Assembly (NCBI GenBank): GCA_949948825.1 | Contig: CATLIJ010000002.1 | Coordinates: forward strand, 1 to 37,353 | Length of the DNA stretch: 37,353 nucleotides | DNA from: an uncultured Clostridiaceae bacterium | GTDB lineage: Bacteria > Bacillota > Clostridia > Lachnospirales > Lachnospiraceae | Reading direction: 5' to 3' | In this document: one piece after another, positions 15,789 through 23,620 of the stretch | Position numbering within the stretch: the stretch's first letter is position 1 | Layout: every line of letters begins with the position of its first letter | Program-made: the position numbers and the translations under genes | Notes under the pieces: model-generated | Seen by the model: the letters and a program-made list of their open reading frames with translations, nothing else | Told to the model about the DNA's origin: nothing | Database searches by the model: none

Positions 15789-15836
15789 TTATTTAAAATC
15801 AGAAAAATTCAAAATCAGCAAAGGAGAGATACATTC

Positions 15837-16991
15837 ATGGAACTGAAGTTAAAGTATAAAAACTTCAGATTACACTTAGAATTTCATAACAAAATAACAG
15901 TCATTACGGGCGATTCAGCAACTGGAAAATCGACCATAGTCCATTCTATGTTTGATTACACCAACAATATTAAATATAAACTATCCGATCCCAGTTTTGA
16001 TTGCATGATGATTAACGACCAAAGGAGAGTTATTGACGACCTTTCTCATAATCGCCAGAAAATGATATATATGATAGACAAGTTTCGCATTAGAATTACG
16101 AAAGAAGTAATTGAAGCAATTCGGCAATGTGTGGGATGCTATATCATATTCATATGCCGAAGTAATATAAGTGCAATTAATTATAGTGCAGACGCCCTAT
16201 TAAAACTTAAAACTGATAAAAACGGTATTACCAGAGGAGAGAAATATTTAAAGAATAATCTTCCCATTAGTAATCCTTATCGCTCAAATTTTGATTATAT
16301 CATAACAGAAGATGCAAAATATGGACATGAATGGATACGTCGGCTATTCATTAAAATAGATGCAAAATTCATTATTGCTGGAAGTATTCTACGAGATGGA
16401 ACTGAAATAGCTGTTAGTAATTATGACTCTATAAAAGATGAAATAAAACTGCAATCACAAAATAGATCAGATACAAAATATTACAATAAAAGATATTCAT
16501 TAGATGATATAGGTGGAAAGGAAAAAATTAACCCAACAATTGAAGGAATTAGTAAAATCAATCCGACTGCAAAAATACTGGTATTTTTTGATTTTTGTTC
16601 CTTTGGAAGCGAAATATCACATTTTCAATCTGTATTAGAAAACAAAAAAATGGATATATTATTTTTCCCTCATTTCAAATCCTGGGAATTTGTAATGTTA
16701 AATAGCAATATGTTTAAACACAAATGGATTCCTTACACAATATTTACTCCTGACTTTGAGGAAAGCTATTATGAAGAATTATTACAAGAAGTTTCCAGAA
16801 ATAATGTTGGTACAATAAAACATCAAAATCAAGGTAGTTTACCTGCTTGCTGCTATAAAATATGTTGTGCTTATTCTGGTAAAAATACTGGGTGTAAATA
16901 TGGACTTTCCAATACCTCTGGAGATAAATTTATAGATCTTTTTCTCCATACTTCATTTGAAGTACTACTAAAACTTGCCAGGAGGATCTAG
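15837..16991 (+). CDS. P-loop NTPase with Toprim/OLD-like second half, unknown function
   Basis: The product has 384 residues, and AAAGGAGAG precedes the ATG. A clear Walker A motif, ITGDSATGKSTIV, lies at residues 23-35. A Walker B-like KMIYMIDKF lies near residue 78, and a sensor-like YIIFICRSN near 105. The second half begins FDYIITEDAKYGHEWIRRLF and later has KILVFFDFCSFGSEI, reminiscent of the acidic motifs of Toprim nucleases in OLD-type proteins. The second DxD acid is missing. A Cys-rich patch (CCYKICCAYSGKNTGC) is near the C-terminus. The DNA is strikingly AT-rich. The stop is one base before the DUF4869 ATG, so the two genes form a unit. No function is known to me; a defence or toxin-like role is speculation. 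Confidence 0.7.
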   Translation: MELKLKYKNFRLHLEFHNKITVITGDSATGKSTIVHSMFDYTNNIKYKLSDPSFDCMMINDQRRVIDDLSHNRQKMIYMIDKFRIRITKEVIEAIRQCVGCYIIFICRSNISAINYSADALLKLKTDKNGITRGEKYLKNNLPISNPYRSNFDYIITEDAKYGHEWIRRLFIKIDAKFIIAGSILRDGTEIAVSNYDSIKDEIKLQSQNRSDTKYYNKRYSLDDIGGKEKINPTIEGISKINPTAKILVFFDFCSFGSEISHFQSVLENKKMDILFFPHFKSWEFVMLNSNMFKHKWIPYTIFTPDFEESYYEELLQEVSRNNVGTIKHQNQGSLPACCYKICCAYSGKNTGCKYGLSNTSGDKFIDLFLHTSFEVLLKLARRI

Positions 16992-16992
16992 T

Positions 16993-17538
16993 ATGTTATA
17001 TATTTATGAAGGGCAAATTCGATTTGAAGATATTAACAGACCATCCTATATCTATAATATTGACTTTGTTTTTGATTATTTCTTTGAAGATACCTGGATT
17101 GATGAATGGGCAAAATATATATTGAAGGAAATCGATAAAAGCGAATTTTTATCACCAAAGGTAATACACAGTCCTGTTTTAGATATTATTGATTACACGA
17201 AAATATCTGGCGGAACAAAGACTCTGATTCTTATGAATCATTATAATGATGTTCTCTATAATGGAGACGGCCTTGGAGATAACTGTTGACCCTATGCGCT
17301 GGAACTTGGAAAAACAAAAGATATCATTATGAATTTATCCTACTTTCCCCAATTTCAATGGCTTGAAGGGACAAAAGCCACATTTCTAAACAGAAACAGA
17401 ACTGTCAGTTCAAGAGAAGAATGGCTGGATGAAATATTAGAAAATGCAGATTCCGTAAGAATGGATTATGCCATAGACGCAATTCAATGGCCAATAAAAT
17501 TAAATGAAAATAGATTTATTGATGAGATTGATTTTTAA
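16993..17538 (+). pseudogene. DUF4869-type gene interrupted by an in-frame UGA
   Basis: The ATG at 16993 lies seven bases after AGGAGG. The N-terminal part (98 residues) has the DUF4869 pattern: an MLYI start, then WIDEWAKYILKEIDKSEFLSPKVIHSPVLD, then SGGTKTLILMNHYN and GDNC. A TGA at 17287-17289 then stops translation. The same frame stays open for 83 more codons. It continues as PYALELGKTKDIIMNL and on through the second ORF-track entry (17329-17538), as the family would. It is therefore one gene of about 181 residues with a nonsense codon. Readthrough (the UGA is followed by C) or a sequencing error are alternatives. The two halves should not be annotated as separate genes. Confidence 0.75.
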
Positions 17539-17568
17539 ATTTATATATCAAAAAGGAGAAAGAAAGCT

Positions 17569-17934
17569 ATGATCAAATTTAACCATTTCAACTTTAATGT
17601 TCTCAATCTGGAAAAAAGCCTGAAGTTTTACAAAGATACCCTTGATTTAGAGCCAGTACGAGAAAAGACTGCTTCTGATGATTCTTTTAAACTTGTTTAT
17701 TTAGGAGACAAGACCAGTGACTTCACTTTGGAACTGACATGGCTTCGCGACCGTACCGAACCCTATAATCTGGGAGAATGCGAGTTTCATCTTGCATTCG
17801 TCACAGATGATTTCGAAAATCTTCACCAAAAGCATAAAGACCAAGGCGTAATCTGTTTTGAAAATGAAAAAATGGGGATCTATTTTATCTCTGACCCGGA
17901 CGGTTATTGGATTGAAATTGTGCCTCAAAGATAA
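17569..17934 (+). CDS. VOC-family glyoxalase I-like protein
   Basis: The product has 121 residues and a single vicinal-oxygen-chelate unit of two beta-alpha-beta-beta-beta motifs. It resembles lactoylglutathione lyase (GloA), a metal enzyme detoxifying methylglyoxal adducts. The four expected metal ligands can be placed: His in FNHFNFNV (residue 5), Glu in TLELTW, His in ECEFHLAF, and Glu in YWIEIVP. YFISDPDGYWIEI is the family's C-terminal signature. GGAG precedes the ATG, and a strong terminator follows. Since clostridia often lack glutathione, the natural thiol cofactor is uncertain. It is more GC-balanced than the two genes upstream. Confidence 0.9.
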   Translation: MIKFNHFNFNVLNLEKSLKFYKDTLDLEPVREKTASDDSFKLVYLGDKTSDFTLELTWLRDRTEPYNLGECEFHLAFVTDDFENLHQKHKDQGVICFENEKMGIYFISDPDGYWIEIVPQR

Positions 17935-17944
17935 GCAAAAAGAG

Positions 17945-17985
17945 AAAAAGGAGAGAACATGTCTGGCAATGTTATCTCCTTTTTC
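17945..17985. terminator. Intrinsic terminator after the glyoxalase gene
   Basis: AAAAAGGAGA and its complement TCTCCTTTTT, plus an inner AACAT/ATGTT after one mismatch, enclose an 8-base loop and are followed by a T-rich tail. The element can also serve the convergent rsmG transcript. Confidence 0.85.
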
Positions 17986-18017
17986 TTTTGCGGACCCTTT
18001 TTCATCCCTTATGCTCA

Positions 18018-18752
18018 CTACTCTCCCACTGGCTCCTTACCTGGCATTCCTGCCTTTCTCGGATACCTTTTATCGGTCCTTTTCCTTTTTCTTACCACTA
18101 ACAAATCTCTCTCTGCATCTGTACCTGTTAATACAAACTGCTTTACGCACTCAATCTCTCCGCCTAAAATCTCTACTGCTCTCCTGCCCTTCTCCAGTTC
18201 CTCCTCAATCCTGCCAGATTTATATGCTACAAATATCCCTCCCACCTTCACAAAAGGAATACAATATTCCGCTAAAGTAGAAGTATTGGCTACTGCTCTT
18301 GACACGCAATAATCAAAGCCTTCCCTATAATTCTTTTGCTTTCCAAAATCCTCTGCTCTCCCATGAACCGCACTGATATCTTTTAAGTTTAACTGTTCAA
18401 TCACCTCCTGCAAAAATCTGATTCGCTTATTCAAAGAATCCAAAAGTACCACAGAAAGTTTGGGAAAAACAATCTTTAATGGAATCCCAGGAAATCCAGC
18501 GCCTGTTCCTACATCAATCAGACTTTTCCTCTCCTCCTCCAGTCCCTCCACAACCTTCACAAAAGAAAGACTGTCTGCAAAATGTTTATAAATCACATCC
18601 GAAAGTTCTGTAATTGCTGTAAGATTCATCACTTTATTCCATTCTGTCAAAAGCTCAAAATAAGCATAAAACTGATTCAATTGCTCTTCTGACAAAGAAA
18701 TCCCCAGCTCTCCCACAGCTGAAATCATCCTTTTCTTAAAAACTAAATCCAT
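18018..18752 (-). CDS. rsmG: 16S rRNA (guanine527-N7)-methyltransferase RsmG (GidB)
   Basis: RsmG adds the N7 methyl group to G527 of 16S rRNA; its loss gives low-level streptomycin resistance in other bacteria. The SAM-binding motif LIDVGTGAGFPGIPLKIVFP is at about residues 70-89. NKRIRFLQEV and the CVSRAVANTSTLAEY segment are typical. I use the second ATG (18752), which is six bases after AGGAG; the first (18758) is too close to it. The length of 244 residues is normal. It is the last gene of the mnmE-mnmG-rsmG cluster, separated from mnmG by a gap carrying 30-bp repeats. Confidence 0.96.
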   Translation of the reverse strand: MDLVFKKRMISAVGELGISLSEEQLNQFYAYFELLTEWNKVMNLTAITELSDVIYKHFADSLSFVKVVEGLEEERKSLIDVGTGAGFPGIPLKIVFPKLSVVLLDSLNKRIRFLQEVIEQLNLKDISAVHGRAEDFGKQKNYREGFDYCVSRAVANTSTLAEYCIPFVKVGGIFVAYKSGRIEEELEKGRRAVEILGGEIECVKQFVLTGTDAERDLLVVRKRKRTDKRYPRKAGMPGKEPVGE

Positions 18753-18804
18753 ACCCATCTCCTATTTTCCTGGTTTTCTTTTTCTATCTTTCCACTGGCT
18801 CGCT

Positions 18805-18894
18805 GGCTGCACCCACCTTCGGGCTGCACTCACCGGCTGCACCGACGTTCAGGCTGCACTCACCGGCTTCATCACCATTCGGACTGCACCATAA
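18805..18894. repeat. Three 30-bp tandem repeats between rsmG and mnmG
   Basis: Units at 18805-18834, 18835-18864 and 18865-18894 begin GGCTGCAC or GGCTTCAT and carry an internal TTC(G/A)G(G/A)CTGCAC. The first two are nearly identical; the third is diverged. The block is much more GC-rich than its surroundings. On the minus strand a frame stays open from a GTG at 18897 to a TAG at 18784 (37 codons), giving a 10-residue repeat of CSPNGDEAGE type. There is no ribosome binding site, so I do not call it a gene. Confidence 0.9.
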
Positions 18895-18922
18895 CACAGT
18901 TTTTATGCCATCTTACATCCGT

Positions 18923-20806
18923 TTAAGACTTCCCGCGCTTCTGCTCCAAATATACCAGCAGCACAGAAATATCCGCAGGCGATACACCAGAAATCCGAGA
19001 AGCCTGTCCAATGGAAACCGGCTTATAAAGATTTAATTTTTGAATTGCCTCTCGCCGCAAGCTTCCCACCACACTATAATCAAAATTCACATCTAATTTT
19101 CTGCTCTCCAGCTTCTTAAACTGAGCCACCTGCTGCTGCTGCCGCTTTAGATATCCCTCATATTTTATATGAATATTCACCTGCTCCATTACATCCTCCG
19201 GCAAATTCGGACGCCTGTCATCCAGTTCTCTCAAAACAAAATAATCTAATTCCGGACGCCTCATCAACTCTGCGAGAGTTGCCCCAGTCTTAAGCGGCGT
19301 ACTTCCATGCTTTTCAAGAAATTCCTGAACCACTGCATTTGCACCCACAGGAGTTTTCTCCACCCGTCTGACCTCCTCCTCTATAGCCTGTTCCTTCCAG
19401 ATTATATGCTGATAATCCTTCTCACTTATCAGTCCCATGTCATATCCAATCTTCCTCAGCCTTAAATCTGCATTATCCTGACGCAAAAGCAAGCGATACT
19501 CTGCACGAGAAGTCATCATACGATAAGGCTCATGGTTCTCCTTTGTGACAAGATCATCAATTAACACACCAATATAAGCCTGAGACCGGTCCAAAACAAA
19601 AGGCTCCCTTCCCATAACCTTCATTGCTGCATTGACCCCTGCCATAAATCCCTGAGCTGCCGCCTCCTCATATCCTGAGCTTCCATTAAACTGCCCGCCG
19701 CTGAACAATCCCTGAATTGCTCTGAACTCCAATGACGGCAAAAGCTGTCTGGAGTTAATACAATCATATTCAATGGCATAGGCATTTCTCACTATTTTCA
19801 CATTCTCCAATCCTGCCACAGTACGATACATCTGATACTGAACATCCTCTGGAAGCGAGCTGGACATTCCGCTTAAATACATTTCATTGGTATACAGTCC
19901 CTCTGGCTCAATAAATACCTGATGCCTTTCCTTATCCGGAAATTTTACTACCTTATCTTCAATGGAAGGACAATACCGGGGACCTGTTCCCTCAATCACC
20001 CCTGAAAAAAGCGGGGAACGATCCAGATTTTCCCGAATAATTTCATGGGTTTTTTCATTCGTATAAGTCAGCCAACACGAGACCTGTTCCTTCTGAACTG
20101 AATCTGAATCCGTAGAAAAAGAAAAAGGAATCACCCTTTCATCTCCAAGCTGCTCTTCCATCTTAGAAAAATCAATGCTTCTCTTATCCACCCGTGCCGG
20201 GGTTCCGGTCTTAAAACGAAACATTTCAATACCATTTGCAATGAGGGAATCCGTCAAATGAGTAGCTGCCTGAAGTCCATTCGGTCCCGTAGGATTGCTC
20301 ACATCCCCATAAATACATCTTGCTCTCAAATAAGTTCCCGTTGCCAGCACTACAGCCTTTGCATGATAAAAAGCGCCGGAAACTGTCTTTACTCCCTGAA
20401 TCCGTCCCTGCTCCACCACAATCTCTGAGACCTCTGCCTGACGAATCGTCAAATGCTCTGTATTTTCCAAAGTTTTCCTCATCTCACGGCTATAATCCTG
20501 TTTATCTGCCTGAGCCCGAAGAGAATGAACTGCAGGTCCCTTGGATTCATTTAACATCTTTGACTGAATAAATGTCTTATCTATATTTTTCCCCATCTCC
20601 CCCCCAAGTGCATCCAGCTCCCGCACCAGATGCCCCTTGGAGCTTCCTCCAATGTTAGGATTACATGGCATCAAAGCAATGCTGTCAATACTAACTGTAA
20701 AAACAATTGTTTCCAGGCCAAGACGCCCGCAGGCCAAAGCTGCCTCACACCCTGCATGGCCAGCGCCTACTACCACAATATCGTAAAATTCCTCCAAATT
20801 AGGCAT
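18923..20806 (-). CDS. mnmG: tRNA uridine-5-carboxymethylaminomethyl modification enzyme MnmG (GidA)
   Basis: MnmG uses FAD and methylenetetrahydrofolate, together with MnmE, to install the carboxymethylaminomethyl group on the wobble uridine of several tRNAs. The start at 20806 ([25 protein letters not shown]) follows AAAGGAG by nine bases. The track start at 20914 reaches into mnmE and is rejected. The FAD dinucleotide motif GAGHAGCE, the conserved [21 protein letters not shown], and the second GidA signature [20 protein letters not shown] are seen. The C-terminal tRNA-binding domain ends in [16 protein letters not shown]. The length of 627 residues is standard. It begins 22 bases after mnmE, in the same operon. 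Confidence 0.97.
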   Translation of the reverse strand: MPNLEEFYDIVVVGAGHAGCEAALACGRLGLETIVFTVSIDSIALMPCNPNIGGSSKGHLVRELDALGGEMGKNIDKTFIQSKMLNESKGPAVHSLRAQADKQDYSREMRKTLENTEHLTIRQAEVSEIVVEQGRIQGVKTVSGAFYHAKAVVLATGTYLRARCIYGDVSNPTGPNGLQAATHLTDSLIANGIEMFRFKTGTPARVDKRSIDFSKMEEQLGDERVIPFSFSTDSDSVQKEQVSCWLTYTNEKTHEIIRENLDRSPLFSGVIEGTGPRYCPSIEDKVVKFPDKERHQVFIEPEGLYTNEMYLSGMSSSLPEDVQYQMYRTVAGLENVKIVRNAYAIEYDCINSRQLLPSLEFRAIQGLFSGGQFNGSSGYEEAAAQGFMAGVNAAMKVMGREPFVLDRSQAYIGVLIDDLVTKENHEPYRMMTSRAEYRLLLRQDNADLRLRKIGYDMGLISEKDYQHIIWKEQAIEEEVRRVEKTPVGANAVVQEFLEKHGSTPLKTGATLAELMRRPELDYFVLRELDDRRPNLPEDVMEQVNIHIKYEGYLKRQQQQVAQFKKLESRKLDVNFDYSVVGSLRREAIQKLNLYKPVSIGQASRISGVSPADISVLLVYLEQKRGKS

Positions 20807-20828
20807 AAAAGCCCGCTCCTTTCCTGAT

Positions 20829-22217
20829 CTACTTTCCCATACAAAATCTTCCGAAAATCTCATTAACCAAATCTTCCCCCACAGACTCCCCAATAATCCT
20901 TCCCAGCTTTTCATAAGCTTCCATCAAATCAATGGTCAGAAAATCCTCAGAGATTCCATGATTAATTCCTTGTAAAACCATCTGAATACTTTGATATGAG
21001 TCCTCTAATAAGGACTTATGGCGTGTACTTGTAATCAGCACCTCGTCCTCTTGATTCAAATCTCCTTTCAAAAACATTTTCTGAACCACCTGCTCCAATT
21101 CCTCTATTCCAGTCTCCTCTCTGGCAGAAACAACCACCACAGGACACCCTGTCTTCTTCCTCAGCTCCTCCGCCCCCACTTTCATAGTAAGATCCGCCTT
21201 ATTCAAAAGAACAATGGCTTTTCTCCCTTTCATCCAATTTATAATCTGTTCATCATTTTCATCCAGGCCCCGCTCTCCATCTGCCACATAAAGAATTAAA
21301 TCCGCCTCATTTGCCGCTTCTCTGGCCCGATCCACTCCGATTCTCTCCACCACATCCACAGTCTCCCGAATCCCTGCTGTATCCATCAGCCTCAAAAACA
21401 CATCTCCCAGCCGAATCTGTTCCTCCAGCACATCACGAGTCGTACCTGCCACATCAGTCACAATAGCCCTCTCCTCTCCCACAAGCACATTCATCAAAGA
21501 AGATTTTCCTGCATTGGGCTTTCCAAGAATCACTGTCCGAATTCCTTCCAACATAATTTTTCCGTTATCTGCTGAACAAATCAGCCGCTCAATCTCATTT
21601 GCCACAGGCTCCAAAACTTCCTGAAGCAAATCTCCATATCCTTCCAGGGAAATATGCTCAGGATCATCCAAAGCTGATTCAATATAAGCCATATGGTACA
21701 AAATCTTTTCCCTCAGACTCTTAATCCTTTCAGAAACAGATCCCTTAAGTTGCCTTACAGAATTTTTCATAGCATAATCATTTTTCGCCTGAATCAAATC
21801 CATCACAGCCTCAGCCTGAGACAAATCCATACGGCCATTTAAAAACGCTCTTTTCGTAAACTCCCCAGGCTCAGCCAATTCTGCCCCTGCCCGAAGAACG
21901 GCCTCCAAAATCCGCTTTGTCACCAGCATTCCCCCATGACAGTCAATCTCAACCGTATCCTCTCCTGTATAGCTGTGAGGTCCCCGCATCACCACTGCCA
22001 GAACCTCATCCAAAATCCTCCCATTTTCTTTTACTACTCCATAATGCACTGTATGAGAATCTACCTGAGATAAACATTTCCCTTTCCTTCCACTTTCAAA
22101 AACCCGATCCGCCACAGCAATCGCCTCACTGCCGCTAATCCTCACAATCCCAATTCCACCGCTTCCCATAGCTGTGGCCACCGCTGCAATCGTATCTGTC
22201 ATTCTCCCGGTTCCCAT
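20829..22217 (-). CDS. mnmE: tRNA modification GTPase MnmE (TrmE)
   Basis: MnmE is the GTPase partner of MnmG. I choose the ATG at 22217 ([21 protein letters not shown]), six bases after GGAGG, over the track start (22250) and the internal ATG at 22202. The N-terminal folate-binding domain ([12 protein letters not shown]..., [15 protein letters not shown]) is followed by the helical region. The G domain contains [21 protein letters not shown] and LLNKADL. The C-terminal FCMGK carries the conserved cysteine. The length of 462 residues fits the family. It is transcribed after the jag terminator, so it probably has its own promoter, which I could not place convincingly. Confidence 0.97.
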   Translation of the reverse strand: MGTGRMTDTIAAVATAMGSGGIGIVRISGSEAIAVADRVFESGRKGKCLSQVDSHTVHYGVVKENGRILDEVLAVVMRGPHSYTGEDTVEIDCHGGMLVTKRILEAVLRAGAELAEPGEFTKRAFLNGRMDLSQAEAVMDLIQAKNDYAMKNSVRQLKGSVSERIKSLREKILYHMAYIESALDDPEHISLEGYGDLLQEVLEPVANEIERLICSADNGKIMLEGIRTVILGKPNAGKSSLMNVLVGEERAIVTDVAGTTRDVLEEQIRLGDVFLRLMDTAGIRETVDVVERIGVDRAREAANEADLILYVADGERGLDENDEQIINWMKGRKAIVLLNKADLTMKVGAEELRKKTGCPVVVVSAREETGIEELEQVVQKMFLKGDLNQEDEVLITSTRHKSLLEDSYQSIQMVLQGINHGISEDFLTIDLMEAYEKLGRIIGESVGEDLVNEIFGRFCMGK

Positions 22218-22277
22218 ACACTTCCTCCAATTCATCACAAGACAATACAATGCTTCTTAAGAAATCAATATAAAAAA

Positions 22278-22341
22278 GGTCCGCATGAGAAGAATCAGAG
22301 AGCATCGCCAAACTCGTTCTCCCAATTCTCTGTTGCGGACC
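22278..22341 (-). terminator. Large terminator hairpin after jag
   Basis: On the minus strand GGTCCGCA and TGCGGACC (8 bp) close a region of about 48 bases with partial inner pairing of purine-rich and pyrimidine-rich tracts. It is followed directly by six T residues. It should end the rpmH-jag transcript. The unusually long internal part could also give a stable small RNA, though nothing else supports that. Confidence 0.65.
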
Positions 22342-22385
22342 CTCTAATTGCCCCTTATCATGTAAATAAAATTATTTTCTTTCCA

Positions 22386-23606
22386 TTAACTTTCTTTCCC
22401 CTCTTTGCTCTCCTCCCGGTTTCTTCCCCCATATCTTTCTCTCCGGCCTCCATAACCTTCCCTTTTCAGAGAAATCACCACATGACGGTAAGGATCTTCT
22501 CCCTCACTTCTCGTCACCACATACCGGTCATTCTGAAGAGCAGAATGGATAATTCTTCTCTCATAAGGATTCATAGGTTCCAGAGATACAGGTCGTTTTG
22601 TTCTCTTTACCTTATAAGAAATATTCCGGGCAAGAGTTTCAAGTGTATCCTTTCTTCTCTCCCGGTAATTTTCTGTATCAAGTTTTACCCGAAGATATCC
22701 TTCTGTCTCTCTGTTCACCACAAGGCTGACCAGATATTGAAGAGAATCCAGGGTCTGTCCACGCTTGCCAATCAAAAGACCCATATCCTCTCCAGTTAAC
22801 ATAACTTGCATCTCGCCTTCCTCACGATTCACGGAGGTCTCCACAGAAACCTCCATTCCCATGGTTCCAAAAATCTGGCCCAAAAATTCCCTGGCCTTCT
22901 GCTGAACAACCGCCTCGTCCATCTTCACTTCCTGTCTTACCTTAGGCTCCCGTTCTTGTCTTGGCTCCACAGGTCTCCTCTCCCGGTTCTCAGCCCTTCC
23001 TCCATCTCGTCTTCCATACCGCTTTCTGTCAAAATCTCTTGACTCAAAGTTCTTCCGATGGGACCGCTCCCCAAACCTTTCCGTCTTTTCCTGAGCTTTC
23101 TCTGCACTCTCCAGACCTTCTGAATCTCCGGATTTTCCAGGGCGCTCTGTTCTCTCTGACTCAGCTTTTCCCACTGGTTCCTTCTTTATAGCTTCCGCCT
23201 TTGCTTCCCGCTCTTTTCTCTCTGCTTCCGCTCTGGCCGCCTTTTCCTTCTTTTCAGCTTCCGCCTTAGCAAGCTTTTCTTTCCTTTCAGCCTCAGCCTT
23301 TGCTTCTCTTTCCCTTTTCTCTGCTTCTTCTTTTGCCGCCTTTTCTCTCTTTTCAGCCTCTGCCCTGGCAGCACGCTCAGCCTTTTCTTTTTCAGCCTTT
23401 TGTTTTTTGGCTTCTTTCTCCTCCTCTTCTCCCATTACACGAGCGCGAATAATACAGGACTTTCCTCCAAAAAGCCCAAGAAAGCCAGAACTCTCTTTCT
23501 GCACAACCTCATAATATAAATGCTCAGTGGTAGTTTCCAATTCCAGCAATGCCTTTGTAATGGCCTCATCCAATGTTTTTGCAGAAATGGTAATCAAATC
23601 CTCCAT
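22386..23606 (-). CDS. jag: Jag/KhpB RNA-binding protein (SpoIIIJ-associated)
   Basis: Jag (KhpB/EloR) is a cytoplasmic RNA-binding protein linked to cell elongation, sporulation and YidC function. The Jag_N domain covers residues 1-55 (ITISAKTLDEAITKALLEL, SSGFLGLFGGKSC). Residues about 60-135 form a long Ala/Lys/Glu helix in 11-residue repeats. An Arg-rich disordered stretch follows, to about 225. The KH domain has GLLIGKRGQTLDSLQYLVSL. The C-terminal R3H domain has EPMNPYERRIIHSALQ and YRHVVISLKR. At 406 residues it is about twice the length of Bacillus Jag because of the linker. It begins 14 bases after yidC and ends the operon. Confidence 0.95.
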   Translation of the reverse strand: MEDLITISAKTLDEAITKALLELETTTEHLYYEVVQKESSGFLGLFGGKSCIIRARVMGEEEEKEAKKQKAEKEKAERAARAEAEKREKAAKEEAEKREREAKAEAERKEKLAKAEAEKKEKAARAEAERKEREAKAEAIKKEPVGKAESERTERPGKSGDSEGLESAEKAQEKTERFGERSHRKNFESRDFDRKRYGRRDGGRAENRERRPVEPRQEREPKVRQEVKMDEAVVQQKAREFLGQIFGTMGMEVSVETSVNREEGEMQVMLTGEDMGLLIGKRGQTLDSLQYLVSLVVNRETEGYLRVKLDTENYRERRKDTLETLARNISYKVKRTKRPVSLEPMNPYERRIIHSALQNDRYVVTRSEGEDPYRHVVISLKREGYGGRRERYGGRNREESKEGKES

Positions 23607-23620
23607 TCTCCTACACCCCC

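Noticed and set aside
17287-17330. Selenocysteine codon at the in-frame UGA
   Set aside because: I could not fold a convincing SECIS-like hairpin with an apical G-U in the next 40 bases, and DUF4869 proteins are not known to me as selenoproteins; a nonsense codon or readthrough is simpler.
17329-17538. 69-codon ORF as a separate small gene
   Set aside because: It is in the same frame as the 16993 ORF beyond the UGA and reads as the C-terminal part of the same protein; no ribosome binding site precedes it.
18784-18897. 37-codon repeat ORF as a coding gene
   Set aside because: It has only a GTG start without a ribosome binding site, so it is reported as a repeat and not as a CDS.
22806-23191. 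CRISPR-like or structured repeat in the jag region
   Set aside because: The apparent periodicity is the coding of Ala/Lys/Glu hendecads and Arg-rich sequence in jag; there are no conserved direct repeats with unique spacers anywhere in the window.
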